NCBI RefSeq assembly: GCF_019104745.1
Contig: NZ_JAHRWL010000002.1
Coordinates: 1,004,076-1,068,075 of the forward strand
Reading direction: 5' to 3'
DNA: 64,000 bases
Source: Thalassococcus arenae
GTDB lineage: Bacteria > Pseudomonadota > Alphaproteobacteria > Rhodobacterales > Rhodobacteraceae
The translations under genes were made by a program, and so were the position numbers. Positions 44,606 through 54,427 of the stretch are shown here, in pieces (the first letter of the stretch is position 1; each line of letters opens with the position of its first letter). Under the pieces are notes generated by a model that was given only the letters and a program-made list of their open reading frames with translations, searched no databases and had not been told where the DNA came from.

Positions 44606-45796
44606 ATGGCACTGACGAACACCGCGAAGCGCTATGGCAGCGTGGCCAAAGTCTTTCACTGGACCATCGCGTTCGGCATCCTGGCCGCCATCCCGCTGGG
44701 TATTCTCGCCAACGGCGCGCCCTTCGACACGCCCGAGGCGCTGGCCCGCAAGGCCTGGCTGTTTTCGGTGCACAAGACGCTGGGGGTGACGATCTTCTTC
44801 GTTGCACTGGCCCGGATCGGTTGGGCGTTGAGCCAGCCGAAACCGGCACCGCTGCATCCCGAACGGCGGCTGGAAACGCTGCTGGCCGAAGTGGTGCACT
44901 GGCTGCTTTACGGTTCGCTGGTGCTGGTGCCGGCGACCGGCTGGATGCATCACGCCGCGACCGAAGGCTTCGCACCGATCTGGTGGCCGTTCGGGCAAAA
45001 CCTGGCCTTCGTGCCTGAAAGCAAGGCATGGGCCGAAACCACCGCTGCGCTGCATATCGTGTTCGAACGGGTATTGGTGGTTGCGGTTCTGCTGCATGTC
45101 GCGGGCGCCGTGAAACACGCGATCATCGACCGCGACGAAACGCTGGCGCGCATGTTGCCTGGCAGGACAGAGGCGGGCAGCGACACCCGTGGCGGCCATC
45201 TGATCGCGCCCATCGCGGCCGTGGCGGTCTGGGCCGGGGCGCTTGGAATCGGCGCTGGTCTGGGCGTTTTCGAGCACGAGGCGAGCGCCGCGCAGGTCGC
45301 CGCGCTTGAAGCCGTCGACAGCGACTGGCAGGTCGAAAGCGGAACGCTGACGATCACCGTGCAGCAGCTCGGCAGCGCCGTGTCTGGGCAGTTCGCCGAC
45401 TGGACTGCCGATATCACGTTCGACGAAAGCGCGGGCACCGGCACGGTGACGGTCGAGGTCGCGATCGCCTCGCTGACGCTTGGGTCGGTCACAAGCCAGG
45501 CCATGGGGCCCGACTATTTCGACGCCGGGCAATTTCCCACCGCGCGTTTCGAAGCGGATATCGCACCGTCCGAGACCGGGTTCGTCGCCGCTGGCAGTCT
45601 GCGCATCCGCGGCACCGATCTGCCTGTCACCCTGCCCTTCGAGATGACTGTCGTGGACGGCAAGGCGGACATGCAGGGCCAGGTCACGCTGGACCGTCGC
45701 GCCTTCGGGATCGGCGACACGATGACGGATGCCTCGCAGCTTGGTTTCGACGTGATCGTCGACGTGGCGGTGACGGCTGCGCGGGCCGAAAACTGA
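44606..45796 (+). CDS. Cytochrome b561 - YceI domain fusion protein
   Basis: This 396-residue protein has two parts. Residues 1 to about 185 form a four-helix cytochrome b561 domain with the expected haem-ligating histidines: His18 in VFHWTIAF, His56 in SVHKTLG, and a pair near residues 150 and 163 (LHIVFERV, LLHVAG). After one more hydrophobic segment (about 195-215) a periplasmic YceI barrel follows (DSDWQVESGTLTITVQQLG to the end, with MGPDYFDAGQFPTARFEA). It probably passes electrons at the membrane to a quinone-like ligand held by the barrel. Both parts are intact. A GGAG precedes the ATG at 44606; the ATG at 44594 lacks one. Confidence 0.9.
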   Translation: MALTNTAKRYGSVAKVFHWTIAFGILAAIPLGILANGAPFDTPEALARKAWLFSVHKTLGVTIFFVALARIGWALSQPKPAPLHPERRLETLLAEVVHWLLYGSLVLVPATGWMHHAATEGFAPIWWPFGQNLAFVPESKAWAETTAALHIVFERVLVVAVLLHVAGAVKHAIIDRDETLARMLPGRTEAGSDTRGGHLIAPIAAVAVWAGALGIGAGLGVFEHEASAAQVAALEAVDSDWQVESGTLTITVQQLGSAVSGQFADWTADITFDESAGTGTVTVEVAIASLTLGSVTSQAMGPDYFDAGQFPTARFEADIAPSETGFVAAGSLRIRGTDLPVTLPFEMTVVDGKADMQGQVTLDRRAFGIGDTMTDASQLGFDVIVDVAVTAARAEN

Positions 45797-45859
45797 AGCC
45801 GAGGCCGATATCGACGCCCGTCCACAGGATCGGCGGCACGCAGGATCACGGTTGCGCCA

Positions 45860-45894
45860 AACCAAACGACCCCGCCCGGTCCCGGGCGGGGTCG
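45860..45894 (-). terminator. Intrinsic terminator of the third YceI gene
   Basis: Arms GACCCCGCCCGG and CCGGGCGGGGTC form a very stable 12-bp stem with a tiny loop, followed on the - strand by a T-containing tail (GTTTGGTTTGG). It starts about 19 bases past the YceI stop and lies between two converging genes. Confidence 0.7.
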
Positions 45895-45912
45895 CCTGCA
45901 TGATGCGGGGGC

Positions 45913-46482
45913 TCAGTCGGCCTTGGACGCCTCGACCGAGATCTGCACCTGAACCTCGTCGCCGACGAAAGGCGCGAAGGCACCGACGTTGAAGTCGGAC
46001 CGCAGGAGCGTCGTCGTGGCATCGAACCCGGCCCAGGGCTTTTTCGCCATCGGGTGTTCGCCGGTCTGGTTGAGCGTTGCGGCAAGCACGACGGGCTTGG
46101 TCACACCGTTCAGCGTCAGGTCGCCGGTGATGTCGGCGGTGTTCTCGCCGGTCACCTCGATCGCGGTCGAGGTGAAGGTGACCATCTCATCCGCGTCCGC
46201 GCCGAAGAAATCGCCGGACATGAAGTGCTCGAACCGGGCTTCCCAGCCGGTGAACATGCTGCGGACCGGGAACGACACGGATACCGAAGATGCGGCAGGG
46301 TTTTCCTGGTCGAACTGGATCTCGCCCTCGAAGCCCGAGAACATGCCCCAGGTGGTCGAGTAGCCGAGGTGGTCGTAGGAAAACAGGATCTGGCTGTGGC
46401 TGGAATCCAGAACATAGGTTTCGGCGGCCTGGCCGATGACTGGCAGTGCGGCAAGCGCCGAAGCGAATAGCAGGGATTTCAT
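45913..46482 (-). CDS. Secreted YceI family protein
   Basis: This 189-residue protein has a signal peptide (KSLLFASALAALPVIGQAA) and a complete YceI barrel: YVLDSSHSQILFSYDHLGYSTTWGMFSGFEG, FFGADADEMVTFTSTAIEV, LTLNGVTKPVVLAATLN, and LRSDFNVGAFAPFVGDEV. It binds an unknown hydrophobic, probably isoprenoid, ligand in the periplasm. The start is the ATG opening the signal peptide, with AGGA eight bases before it. It converges on the b561-YceI fusion, so membrane-bound and free forms of the same barrel are neighbours. Confidence 0.92.
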   Translation of the reverse strand: MKSLLFASALAALPVIGQAAETYVLDSSHSQILFSYDHLGYSTTWGMFSGFEGEIQFDQENPAASSVSVSFPVRSMFTGWEARFEHFMSGDFFGADADEMVTFTSTAIEVTGENTADITGDLTLNGVTKPVVLAATLNQTGEHPMAKKPWAGFDATTTLLRSDFNVGAFAPFVGDEVQVQISVEASKAD

Positions 46483-46591
46483 GTCGGGCATCCTTTGGGT
46501 TGCTGTGGATGCCAGAAAACTGACCTATTCGGCCGCGGCTTCAATTCGCCGGATTCAAACAGGGTCTGTGGAATTCCGAACAAAGACCGCG

Positions 46592-46825
46592 CTAGCGGCG
46601 CAGAACGGTCAGGCAGCACAGGCCCGACAGCAGCATGAACAGCGACAAACCGAGCTTGAGCAGCGACATTTCGGGGTAACGAATGTCGCCCGGCACCAGC
46701 CAGATGCCAAAGGCCGATGCCGTCAGGGCAACCCCGACGATCGACACGATCAGGCGTGTCACGACATCGGGCTGCGTATTCTCGATGTGGATCGTTCGCT
46801 TGCGCTGCGTCTTCGTTTCGGCCAC
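46592..46825 (-). CDS. Small two-helix membrane protein, unknown function
   Basis: This 77-residue protein has a basic N-terminus (AETKTQRKRTIHIENTQPDVV) and two hydrophobic helices (RLIVSIVGVALTASAFGIWLV and KLGLSLFMLLSGLCCLTVL). A GTG at 46825 with GAGGG seven bases upstream is the likely start. I do not recognise a named family. It lies divergent from rpsF across about 240 nt. Confidence 0.6.
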   Translation of the reverse strand: MAETKTQRKRTIHIENTQPDVVTRLIVSIVGVALTASAFGIWLVPGDIRYPEMSLLKLGLSLFMLLSGLCCLTVLRR

Positions 46826-47066
46826 GGATTCGCCCTCGTTGCTACGGTTCCAAGAAAAACCCCTAAAATCGGCGACAATACGGCACGGCTTGGGCAAAGC
46901 GGCGAACCGGCGGAAAGGCGCCGCGAAACGCTTGCGCCGCGGGGCGAAGCGTGTAAAAGGCACCATCCTTCCGCGGCACTATTCACCGCGCAGTCTCTCG
47001 TGGGCCGGGAGCGGAAGGCGAAAACCCGGGCCCTATGAAATGCGCCTTGACAGAACCGGAGAGCAC

Positions 47067-47423
47067 ATGCCGCTTTACGAGCATGTTTTCATCGCGCGCC
47101 AGGACCTTTCCCCGGCGCAGGCCGAAAGCCTCATCGAACACTTTGGCACCGTCCTTGCCGACAATGGCGGCAAACTCGTCGAGAACGAGTATTGGGGCGT
47201 CAAGACGATGGCCTACAAGATCAACAAGAACCGCAAGGGCCACTACGCCTTTCTGCGCACCGATGCACCGGCCGAAGCCGTGCAGGAGATGGAGCGCCTG
47301 ATGCGGCTGCATGACGACGTGATGCGCGTGCTGACCATCAAGGTCGACGCCCACGAGGAAGGCCCCTCGGCACAGATGCAGAAACGCGACGAACGCGGCG
47401 ACCGCCGCGAACGCCGGGCCTGA
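47067..47423 (+). CDS. rpsF: 30S ribosomal protein bS6
   Basis: This 118-residue protein binds with bS18 on the 30S platform. It opens MPLYEHVFIARQDLSPAQAE, has LVENEYWGVKTMAYKINKNRKGHYAFL, and ends in a charged tail (MQKRDERGDRRERRA). It heads the usual rpsF-rpsR-rplI operon with 17 nt to rpsR. The roughly 240-nt leader before it holds GC-rich repeats but no clear promoter. Confidence 0.98.
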   Translation: MPLYEHVFIARQDLSPAQAESLIEHFGTVLADNGGKLVENEYWGVKTMAYKINKNRKGHYAFLRTDAPAEAVQEMERLMRLHDDVMRVLTIKVDAHEEGPSAQMQKRDERGDRRERRA

Positions 47424-47440
47424 GGAAAAGGAGCTAACCC

Positions 47441-47668
47441 ATGGCAGCCAAACCGTTTTTCCGCCGCCGCAAGGTCTGCCCCTTCTCGGGGGACGATGCG
47501 CCGAAGATCGACTACAAGGACACCAAGCTGTTGCAGCGCTACATTTCCGAGCGCGGCAAGATCGTGCCCAGCCGCATCACCGCGGTGTCGGCCAAGAAGC
47601 AGCGTGAGCTGGCCCGTGCGATCAAGCGCGCCCGCTTTCTCGCCCTGCTGCCCTACGCCGTGAAATAA
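47441..47668 (+). CDS. rpsR: 30S ribosomal protein bS18
   Basis: This 75-residue basic protein has the family start [14 protein letters not shown] and the conserved core [50 protein letters not shown]. It forms a heterodimer with bS6 on the platform of the small subunit. GGAGC lies before the ATG. It is in operon with rpsF and rplI. Confidence 0.98.
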   Translation: MAAKPFFRRRKVCPFSGDDAPKIDYKDTKLLQRYISERGKIVPSRITAVSAKKQRELARAIKRARFLALLPYAVK

Positions 47669-47681
47669 GGAGGGAAGACCC

Positions 47682-48305
47682 ATGCAAGTCATTCTTCTCG
47701 AACGCGTGGCCAAGCTGGGCCAGATGGGCGACATCGTCGATGTCCGCCCGGGCTATGCGCGCAACTACCTGCTGCTGCAGGGCAAGGCGCTGACCGCATC
47801 CAAGGAAAACATCGCCCAGTTCGAAGCGCAGAAGGCGCAGCTCGAGGCGCGCAACCTCGAGACCAAGAAAGAGGCCGATGCGATGGCCGCCAAGCTGGAC
47901 GGTCAGAAGTTCATCGTGATTCGCCAGGCTTCGGACGGCGGCGCGCTCTATGGTTCCGTCACCACCCGTGACGCCGCGGACGTGGCCACCGAAGCGGGCT
48001 TCAGCCTTGATCGCAAGCAGGTGCTGATCACCCGCCCGATCAAGGAACTGGGCCTGCACGAGGTCGAGGTTCACCTGCACCCCGAAGTGATGGTCACGAT
48101 CACCCTGAACGTCGCGCGGTCGCCCGAGGAGGCCGAATTGCAGGCTTCGGGCAAGACCATTCAGGAAGCCGCCGCCGAGGAAGAGGCACAGGCCGAATTC
48201 GAGATCGCGGAGCTGTTCGACGACATCGGCTCGGCCGCGACGGACGATGCCGACCTTGTCCCGACACCGGAAGCCGCGAACGAAGGCGAAGACGAACAGC
48301 CCTGA
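47682..48305 (+). CDS. rplI: 50S ribosomal protein bL9 with long acidic C-terminal extension
   Basis: This 207-residue protein has the standard bL9 parts: an N-terminal domain ([31 protein letters not shown]), a long connecting helix, and a C-terminal domain ([21 protein letters not shown]). About 50-60 further residues are very acidic ([18 protein letters not shown]...NEGEDEQP); the classic protein is about 150 residues. Such tails are seen in related bacteria, and the role is unknown. It is the last operon gene, followed by a strong terminator. Confidence 0.96.
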   Translation: MQVILLERVAKLGQMGDIVDVRPGYARNYLLLQGKALTASKENIAQFEAQKAQLEARNLETKKEADAMAAKLDGQKFIVIRQASDGGALYGSVTTRDAADVATEAGFSLDRKQVLITRPIKELGLHEVEVHLHPEVMVTITLNVARSPEEAELQASGKTIQEAAAEEEAQAEFEIAELFDDIGSAATDDADLVPTPEAANEGEDEQP

Positions 48306-48326
48306 GCGGATCGCCAGAACAAAGCC

Positions 48327-48357
48327 AAAGGCCGCGGGATCAGCCCGCGGCCTTTTT
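48327..48357 (+). terminator. Intrinsic terminator of the rpsF-rpsR-rplI operon
   Basis: Arms AAAGGCCGCGGG and CCCGCGGCCTTT form a perfect 12-bp stem with a 5-nt loop, followed by TTTTT. It lies about 22 bases past the rplI stop. Confidence 0.93.
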
Positions 48358-48502
48358 CGTTTGGGGAACCCGGAGCGAGTGACAGGACCGAGCCCTTCCC
48401 GAAGACCGCATCGGTCCGTTCGATTGACGTCTTTCGGCTGAACGCGATCGGTCGCTAGACTGGTCCTGACTGAACCCATTTCCGCAACCGGAAAAGCATC
48501 CG

Positions 48503-49024
48503 ATGCAAAAACTCACGACCGCACCCACGCTGACGACGCTCCGACTGGTTCTACGCGGGCCCGTGCGGGAAGATCTGCCAGTGTTCACCCGATTCATGAC
48601 AAGTGCCCCGTCCATGGTCGCCCTGCGAGAGACGGTCACGGCCGAACAGGCCTGGTTCGGATTCCTGGCCGGTATTGGCCATTGGCATTGGCACGGCTTC
48701 GGCTTTTTCACTGTGGTTGACCGGCAGACAGGGCATCCCGTCGGCCGAGTGGGCTTGATCAAACATTCGAACTGGCCGGACGTGGAACTGGCATGGCACC
48801 TGTTCGAAGGCGCGGAAGGAAACGGATTTGCCACCGAAGCTGCGATGGCCGTCAAGACATGGGCCCGTGAGCAACTGGGTTTGGAGAGCCTGCACAGCTA
48901 CATCGACCGGCAGAATACGCGTTCGCAGGCCGTGGCAAAGCGGCTTGGTGCCGTCACGGACGGAACACGGGCCCTGCATGAACCGGACGCGGAGGTGTGG
49001 GTGCACGCAGTGCGACGCCATTGA
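48503..49024 (+). CDS. GNAT family N-acetyltransferase (RimJ/RimL type)
   Basis: This 173-residue protein opens LTTLRLVLRGPVREDLPVF, the usual start of RimJ/RimL-like acetyltransferases. The acetyl-CoA site is around LFEGAEGNGFATEAAMAVKTWA, a variant of the Q/RxxGxG/A loop, and LHSYIDRQNTRSQAVAKRLGA is the conserved C-terminal part. The substrate is unknown; relatives acetylate ribosomal or other protein N-termini or small amines. It stands alone between the rplI terminator and the tig terminator region. Confidence 0.88.
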   Translation: MQKLTTAPTLTTLRLVLRGPVREDLPVFTRFMTSAPSMVALRETVTAEQAWFGFLAGIGHWHWHGFGFFTVVDRQTGHPVGRVGLIKHSNWPDVELAWHLFEGAEGNGFATEAAMAVKTWAREQLGLESLHSYIDRQNTRSQAVAKRLGAVTDGTRALHEPDAEVWVHAVRRH

Positions 49025-49261
49025 ACCGAAAGGCCGAAAGCCGTCGCCTATTCCCGGGAAATCGCATCGCTGCCCTGTCGGGTTTCCTCGAGAACCGGTT
49101 CGATCGTGCCCACGTCGCGATGGATGGTTTTCGCCGACAAGCACGGGGGCCAGTCGCACGACCCGCGCAAAGGCAGACGCAGCGCTCGCTTTCAGTCTGG
49201 CAGACCGATCTGGCAAAAGGCCGAGTTGTCCGTGCAGTCAGCATCGGCACGTCGCCGCCGG

Positions 49262-49288
49262 AAAAAAAAGCGGGCCCGAAGGCCCGCC
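49262..49288 (-). terminator. Intrinsic terminator of tig
   Basis: On the - strand the arms GCGGGCC and GGCCCGC with a 4-nt TTCG loop are followed by eight T residues. It lies about 24 bases past the tig stop, a textbook terminator. The rest of the 49025-49311 gap shows nothing I can name. Confidence 0.93.
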
Positions 49289-49311
49289 TGTGATCGCCGC
49301 GGGATGCGGGA

Positions 49312-50643
49312 TTATTCGTCGTCCAGCGCCTCGACCGCCTTTTGCAGGTCTTCCTTCGAAACCTTCTTTTCGGACACTTTCGCAGCTTCGGCGATCTGGT
49401 CGATCACCTTGTCTTCGAAGATCGGCGCGCGCAGTTGCTGCTGCATCTGCGGGTTCTGCCGGACGTAATCGAAAAAGGCGCGTTCCTGGCCCGGATACTG
49501 ACGGGCCTGGTTCATGATCGCCTGGGTCATCTCGGAATCGGTGACCTCGATTTCCGACTTCTGACCCAGATCGGCCAGCAGCAGACCCAGCCGCACCCGG
49601 CGCACGGCCAGTTTGTTGTGCTCCTCGGTCGGCTCGATATCGGGGTGATCGTGGCCGTGCACGTCGGGGTTTTCCTCGTGCCACAATTGATGCGCGATCT
49701 GTTTGGCTTCGGCTTCGACCAGGGTCGGCGGCAGGTCGAAATCCACCAGCTTGTCCAGTTCGTCGAGGATCGCGCGCTTCATCACCTGGCGGGCGGCTCC
49801 GGCGTATTCGGCCGACAGCCGGTCGCGGATCTGCCCCTTGAGGGCGTCGAGATCCTCGGCGCCGAATTTCTTGGCCAGTTCGTCGTCGATCGCGGCTGCG
49901 ACCGGTTCCTTGACGGCCTTGACCGTCACCTCGAAAACCGCGTCCTTGCCGGCTAGGTGCTCGGCACCGTATTCATCGGGGAACTTGACCTCGACATCCT
50001 TCTTGTCGCCGGCCTTGACGCCGACCAGCTGCTCTTCGAAGCCGGGAATGAAGCTGCCCGAACCGAGCGTCAGCGGGTAATCCTCGGCTGCGCCGCCCTC
50101 GAAGGCTTCGCCGTCGACCTTGCCCAGGAAGTCGATGACCACCTGGTCGCCGTCCTTGGCCTTGGCGCCCTTCTTGCGATCCTTGAAATCCTGCGCGGTC
50201 TCGGCCAGCGACGCCAGCGCCTCGTCCACGTCGGCTTCGGCCGGTTCGACCACCAGGCGCTGAACCTTGATCTTGGAAGTGTCGAGTTCGGGCACCTCCG
50301 GCAGCGCCTCGTAGGTCATCTCGACATGCACGTCGTCGCCTTCCTTCCAGTCCTCGTTGGTCATCTTGACCTGAGGCTGGAGCGCCGGGCGGTCGCCGCT
50401 TTCCTCGAAATGCTTGTTCATGGCGCCGTCGATGGTTTCCTGCATCGCCTCGCCCAGCAGGCGCTGGCCGAACTGCTTTTTCAGCAGCGGCAGGGGCACC
50501 TTGCCCTTGCGAAAGCCCTTCATCTCGATGTCGGGCTGCGCCTCGACCAGCTTTTCCATGACCTTGTCTTCGAGCTGTTTGGCGGTGACCGTGATGGCGT
50601 AGCCGCGCTTGAGACCGTCCTTGAGTGTTTCGGTGACCTGCAT
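49312..50643 (-). CDS. tig: Trigger factor
   Basis: This 443-residue ribosome-bound chaperone and prolyl isomerase has three domains in order. The N-terminal ribosome-docking domain has the signature [19 protein letters not shown]. The FKBP-type PPIase domain begins near residue 150 ([36 protein letters not shown]). The helical C-terminal domain follows and has a His/Asp-rich insert ([18 protein letters not shown]). AAAGG lies about five bases before the ATG. A hairpin (50668-50687) sits in the leader. Confidence 0.96.
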   Translation of the reverse strand: MQVTETLKDGLKRGYAITVTAKQLEDKVMEKLVEAQPDIEMKGFRKGKVPLPLLKKQFGQRLLGEAMQETIDGAMNKHFEESGDRPALQPQVKMTNEDWKEGDDVHVEMTYEALPEVPELDTSKIKVQRLVVEPAEADVDEALASLAETAQDFKDRKKGAKAKDGDQVVIDFLGKVDGEAFEGGAAEDYPLTLGSGSFIPGFEEQLVGVKAGDKKDVEVKFPDEYGAEHLAGKDAVFEVTVKAVKEPVAAAIDDELAKKFGAEDLDALKGQIRDRLSAEYAGAARQVMKRAILDELDKLVDFDLPPTLVEAEAKQIAHQLWHEENPDVHGHDHPDIEPTEEHNKLAVRRVRLGLLLADLGQKSEIEVTDSEMTQAIMNQARQYPGQERAFFDYVRQNPQMQQQLRAPIFEDKVIDQIAEAAKVSEKKVSKEDLQKAVEALDDE

Positions 50644-50667
50644 GTCGTCCTTTTCCATTGCATTGGG

Positions 50668-50687
50668 GCCGCAGAGGCGTCTGCGGC
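50668..50687 (-). other. Hairpin in the tig 5' leader
   Basis: Arms GCCGCAGA and TCTGCGGC form a perfect 8-bp stem with a 4-nt loop, 24 bases before the tig start. It may influence tig translation or mRNA life. No T-run follows. Confidence 0.45.
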
Positions 50688-50852
50688 GGTCAGAGTCGAC
50701 GCGCGTCTTACGGGTGCGCCGATCGCGCTGCAAGCGGAAACGCACGCGGTGTCGTCGGTGCCGATCCAGGCGGCGGCGCGAACGTTGACAGGTGCCTCGC
50801 TGCCGGTAGTCTGGCGGCCTGCAGGTTCCTATTTCCCATTTCGCGTCTTGCC

Positions 50853-53800
50853 ATGACTGACATTCCAGACACCCCCGAGGCCACGGTCAATGCCGTGCCC
50901 GCGGTGTTGCGAGGCACCGACGACGGTGGCGCGATCACATCCGAAACAGTCCGGGCGGCGATCCTTGCCGCGCATGTCGCGCATCTGAACGACATCGCCT
51001 ATCCCCGGGCCTTCCGCGTCGAGAACGCGCGGATCTCGGGCATGCTTGCGCTGGACGGTCTGTTTCCGGAAGGCGGCCAGAGCCTGATCGCGCTCGACTT
51101 CAGGAATTGCACCTTCGAGGAGGGCATCGACATCAGTCGGTCATGCCTGTCGCGGATGACCTTCACCGATTGCCGTCTGCGCCGGATCGAGGCCGAACAT
51201 TGCCGGGTTTCGGGGGCGGTCGCGCTGGAAGGGGTGTGCAGTTCCGAACCCCCCGGCCGGGGAACCGGCCAGGTGCATCTGGACGATTGGCATGGCGGCC
51301 GCGGTCCGATGGCCGACAGGGCCGCCGAAACCGCTCCGCTGTCGGAACCCTGGACCCGAAACGCCGTGGTCAGCCGCGCCAAGCGCGCGCAGGGGTTGTG
51401 TCTGCTGAATTTCAACGGCGCCAGAATCGAGGGCAGTTTCGTTTTGAAACGCACGCTGGTCGTCGGAGACGAGCCGCGCAAGGGGCTGGATGTCAGCAAC
51501 ACCGTACTGAAATTTGCGCTGCAATTGTCCAACACGCGCATCGCCGGTTCGGTTCAGATCATCGAACGGTCGGCGGTGCTGGGTGGTATCAACCTGGCCA
51601 ATGCGCGGATCGGTGGCGATCTCTATCTGGCCGGGTGCTTGGTTATCGGCGGCGAAGGCACCGCCATTCGCGGGCAAACCTGCTGCATCGACGGGTTTCT
51701 CGCTCTGCGCAACCGCAACACTCCCGGCCAACCGCGCGAGCGGTTCGAAGCCTATGGGGGCGTGGATCTGATGGGCGCCAAGATTGGCAGCGCCTGCGAT
51801 CTGAGCGGCGGCTATTTTTCAGCCGAAGCGCCCGACAGATTCGCCCTGGCCTTTTTCGGAACCGACATGGAAAACCTGGTGTGCAACCGGGATACAAACG
51901 ACCCGCCCGTCGTGACCGAGATCATCGGTCCCTTCAGCCTGCGCAACAGCCACATCCGCGAAGACCTGACCCTGGACGGTACAATCGTGCGACCGGTGCG
52001 CACCGCCGCGCTGAAGACAGCGGCCGATCAGGCGAACACGGCTGTGCTGCTGGACCTCTCGCAGGCGCGCGTCGACGGGTCGCTTGCGCTCTATGCCGAC
52101 ATCGCCGGCCAGTGCAGCCTCTCCGATGCCGAAGTCGGCAAGACCCTGACGCTGGGCCACGCCCATCCGTCGCAATTCCTGCGGCTTCGTGTGCCGCCGA
52201 CCAACCACGTCGCGCTATCGCTGGAAAACCTGCGATGCGGCAACCGGCTGGCGGTGGGCAAGATCGCGATCGACTGCCAGACCGGAACCGAAAAGCTGCA
52301 CGCCCTGCTCGCAGCCAAGACGGCGCCCAAGGCGCGCATCCTGGCTTTGCCGTTTGCGCCCGGCGCCGAGCTGATCGAATTCGCCGGCCCCATCGACGGA
52401 GAGACGCATTTCGCCTATGCGATCCGGACATCGAAGGGTGTGCAATTATTGGACGGCACCGGGCCCACTGTGATCGCCCCGCTTATGGCGCACGGCCTAT
52501 CGTTGGACAGCGCCGCCGACAAGCTGGCCTTTATCCGGATGTTCTGCGCGACCGTGCTTGGCCCCGCCGGTCCGTTCCGCATTATCGAGCCCGGCGACTG
52601 GGCTTGCCAGCAATTGCCAAGGCCCGCAGCGGAACTTGTGCGCCCGTTGCGCCTGCTGCCACCCGGCGAGTCCGAGGGCAACCGCGCGATGGTGCTCGCC
52701 ACGATCTGGTACGCCAACGCGATCTTCGAGGCCAAGATCGCCATGCCCGGCAATTCGCTGATCCTCAAGATGACCGAGGACAAGCCGCTGTTCGAAGGTC
52801 TGCCGATGCTGACCTGGTCGCATGCGCCGCTGTTCTTCGCCTTGCCGGGCGGGCCGCGGTTTTCCGACGAATGGCCGCTGCCGCCGGTGCTGCCGGACCA
52901 GCCCGCCAGCGAGGGCGCTCTGGACAAGGTGACGCTGAAACGGCTACGGCGCGCCATGCCGAAGAGGGACCGGGTCTTTGCCGTGCGTCCGACGATATCG
53001 CTGACCAATGCCCACGCCCGCGAGTTGTCGGATTCCGACGGCAATGCCTGGCCCAAGGAAGCGCGTTTGGACCTGTCGGGCTTCACATACGACGCCCTGA
53101 CCGTCGTCACGCGGCGCGACACCCAGGTGGCGGACCGGCAGAAAAGGCACGCCGCAAGGCTCAAGCGTCGGGTGGCGGCGCTGCAAGGTGCGCATTCGGG
53201 CACGGGGTCGACCGGTTTCTGGGAACGACTGGGCCAGGCCCTGGCGATTGCCTTTGCCCTCGGCGTGCTGTGGTTGACATGGAAAGGCGTGCAGACCGCG
53301 GCCAGTATGACGGGCTGGTGGCCGGTTCTGGCGGCCATCGCGGCGCTCATCGCCTTTGCCGCCATCAAGAAACACCGCTCCGTCCGGTCGAGCGACGCGC
53401 GCACCACTTACCAGCGCCGACGACGCTGGCTGCGGCTGCAATACGACGGCTACAACCCGACGCGGGCCGAGTTCAATCCGCAGCCCTTCGAACAGCTTGC
53501 GCGCGTCCTGCGTCACCAGGGCCAGGAAGAGGAATACCGCCGCGTATCGCGGCTGCGCGCACGGTGGCAGCACAGCACGGTCACGGCGCCGATCTGGCGG
53601 CCTTTCATGCTGCTCTACAGCCTGTGCTTCGGCTACGGCTACTCTCTGCAGCGTGGAGCGGTGACCTTCGTCGCCCTTCTCGTGCTCGGCTATGTCGGCA
53701 CGCAAACGGCACTGCAGCGTGACATATTGGTGCTGAACACCACCCCGGACACCGCAACGATCAGCGGCACCGCGTCCCGCATGATTGACATCCCCTGCCG

Positions 53801-54134
53801 CGGGCAAGCCGTGCCGCTGTTGTTTGCGCTGGACAAGCTGGTGCCGCTGATCGAACTGGGCCAGGAAAGCCAGTGCCGGGTGCGCGCCGATGAAAGCGGC
53901 CTTCCGCCCTTCCCCGCGATGCCCGAACCCGCAACCCGCATGGCTGGATTCCTTCCCTACGGTCCGTCGTTGAACGAAAGCGCAGGGCGGCTGATCGTCT
54001 GGACCGACGAGGCGCTGGACGTTCCGGCGCTGTGGCACGTCGCAACCGCGGTCTACAAGCTGTTCGGATGGATCGTCGGATCGCTTCTGATCCTGACCTT
54101 CTCGCGCATCTTCCGTCGGTCGACGGGCGAATAG
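50853..54134 (+). CDS. Large beta-helix-like membrane protein of unknown function
   Basis: This 1093-residue protein has a cytoplasmic-looking N-terminal part without a signal peptide. From about residue 50 to 480 it has imprecise repeats of a pentapeptide/beta-helix kind ([82 protein letters not shown]). The middle has no motif I know. Two helices lie near 792-840, and a conserved-looking module [25 protein letters not shown] near 874 is followed by further helices near 918-957 and 1062-1082. From memory, similar modules end large actinobacterial proteins labelled membrane-associated oxidoreductase, a name without evidence here. It stands alone, divergent from tig, with its 3' end 53 nt from the tRNA-Leu 3' end. 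Confidence 0.75.
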   Translation: MTDIPDTPEATVNAVPAVLRGTDDGGAITSETVRAAILAAHVAHLNDIAYPRAFRVENARISGMLALDGLFPEGGQSLIALDFRNCTFEEGIDISRSCLSRMTFTDCRLRRIEAEHCRVSGAVALEGVCSSEPPGRGTGQVHLDDWHGGRGPMADRAAETAPLSEPWTRNAVVSRAKRAQGLCLLNFNGARIEGSFVLKRTLVVGDEPRKGLDVSNTVLKFALQLSNTRIAGSVQIIERSAVLGGINLANARIGGDLYLAGCLVIGGEGTAIRGQTCCIDGFLALRNRNTPGQPRERFEAYGGVDLMGAKIGSACDLSGGYFSAEAPDRFALAFFGTDMENLVCNRDTNDPPVVTEIIGPFSLRNSHIREDLTLDGTIVRPVRTAALKTAADQANTAVLLDLSQARVDGSLALYADIAGQCSLSDAEVGKTLTLGHAHPSQFLRLRVPPTNHVALSLENLRCGNRLAVGKIAIDCQTGTEKLHALLAAKTAPKARILALPFAPGAELIEFAGPIDGETHFAYAIRTSKGVQLLDGTGPTVIAPLMAHGLSLDSAADKLAFIRMFCATVLGPAGPFRIIEPGDWACQQLPRPAAELVRPLRLLPPGESEGNRAMVLATIWYANAIFEAKIAMPGNSLILKMTEDKPLFEGLPMLTWSHAPLFFALPGGPRFSDEWPLPPVLPDQPASEGALDKVTLKRLRRAMPKRDRVFAVRPTISLTNAHARELSDSDGNAWPKEARLDLSGFTYDALTVVTRRDTQVADRQKRHAARLKRRVAALQGAHSGTGSTGFWERLGQALAIAFALGVLWLTWKGVQTAASMTGWWPVLAAIAALIAFAAIKKHRSVRSSDARTTYQRRRRWLRLQYDGYNPTRAEFNPQPFEQLARVLRHQGQEEEYRRVSRLRARWQHSTVTAPIWRPFMLLYSLCFGYGYSLQRGAVTFVALLVLGYVGTQTALQRDILVLNTTPDTATISGTASRMIDIPCRGQAVPLLFALDKLVPLIELGQESQCRVRADESGLPPFPAMPEPATRMAGFLPYGPSLNESAGRLIVWTDEALDVPALWHVATAVYKLFGWIVGSLLILTFSRIFRRSTGE

Positions 54135-54187
54135 CACGAAATCATCTCGACGGCCTCGAGCAACCGAAGTCGGCAGTCCTTTCACTG

Positions 54188-54272
54188 TGGTGCGGGTGGA
54201 GGGACTTGAACCCCCACGCCTTGCGGCGCCAGAACCTAAATCTGGTGCGTCTACCAATTTCGCCACACCCGC
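54188..54272 (-). tRNA. tRNA-Leu (anticodon UAG)
   Basis: On the - strand this is an 85-nt type II tRNA with encoded 3' CCA. The acceptor stem is GCGGGTG paired with CACCCGC. The anticodon stem CCAGA/TCTGG encloses the loop TTTAGGT, giving anticodon TAG for CUA-type leucine codons. The variable arm is long, and GGTTCAAGTCC is the T arm. It lies between the large membrane protein and the Hint-like gene. Confidence 0.96.
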
Positions 54273-54427
54273 ATCCCCACGGGGCGGCGCCCCGGCGGTG
54301 CGGCGGTTTCTAGCAAAGCAACAGTTCGAGTGCGAGTAGAATTTGAACGAAGAAAAGGCGCGACATTAACCCATTCCTGCCATATTGTGGCGGCAATAAG
54401 AGGCAGGAAATCAACGGGAAGACGCCA

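Noticed and set aside
47049-47056. TTGACA just before rpsF as a -35 box
   Set aside because: It lies less than 20 bases from the start codon, leaving no room for a -10 box and a ribosome site.
50853-54272. The large membrane protein and tRNA-Leu as an integrated island
   Set aside because: The tRNA 3' end is close, but I found no direct repeat of it near 50650-50850, no integrase, and base composition looks like the surroundings. Kept only as a point for comparison.
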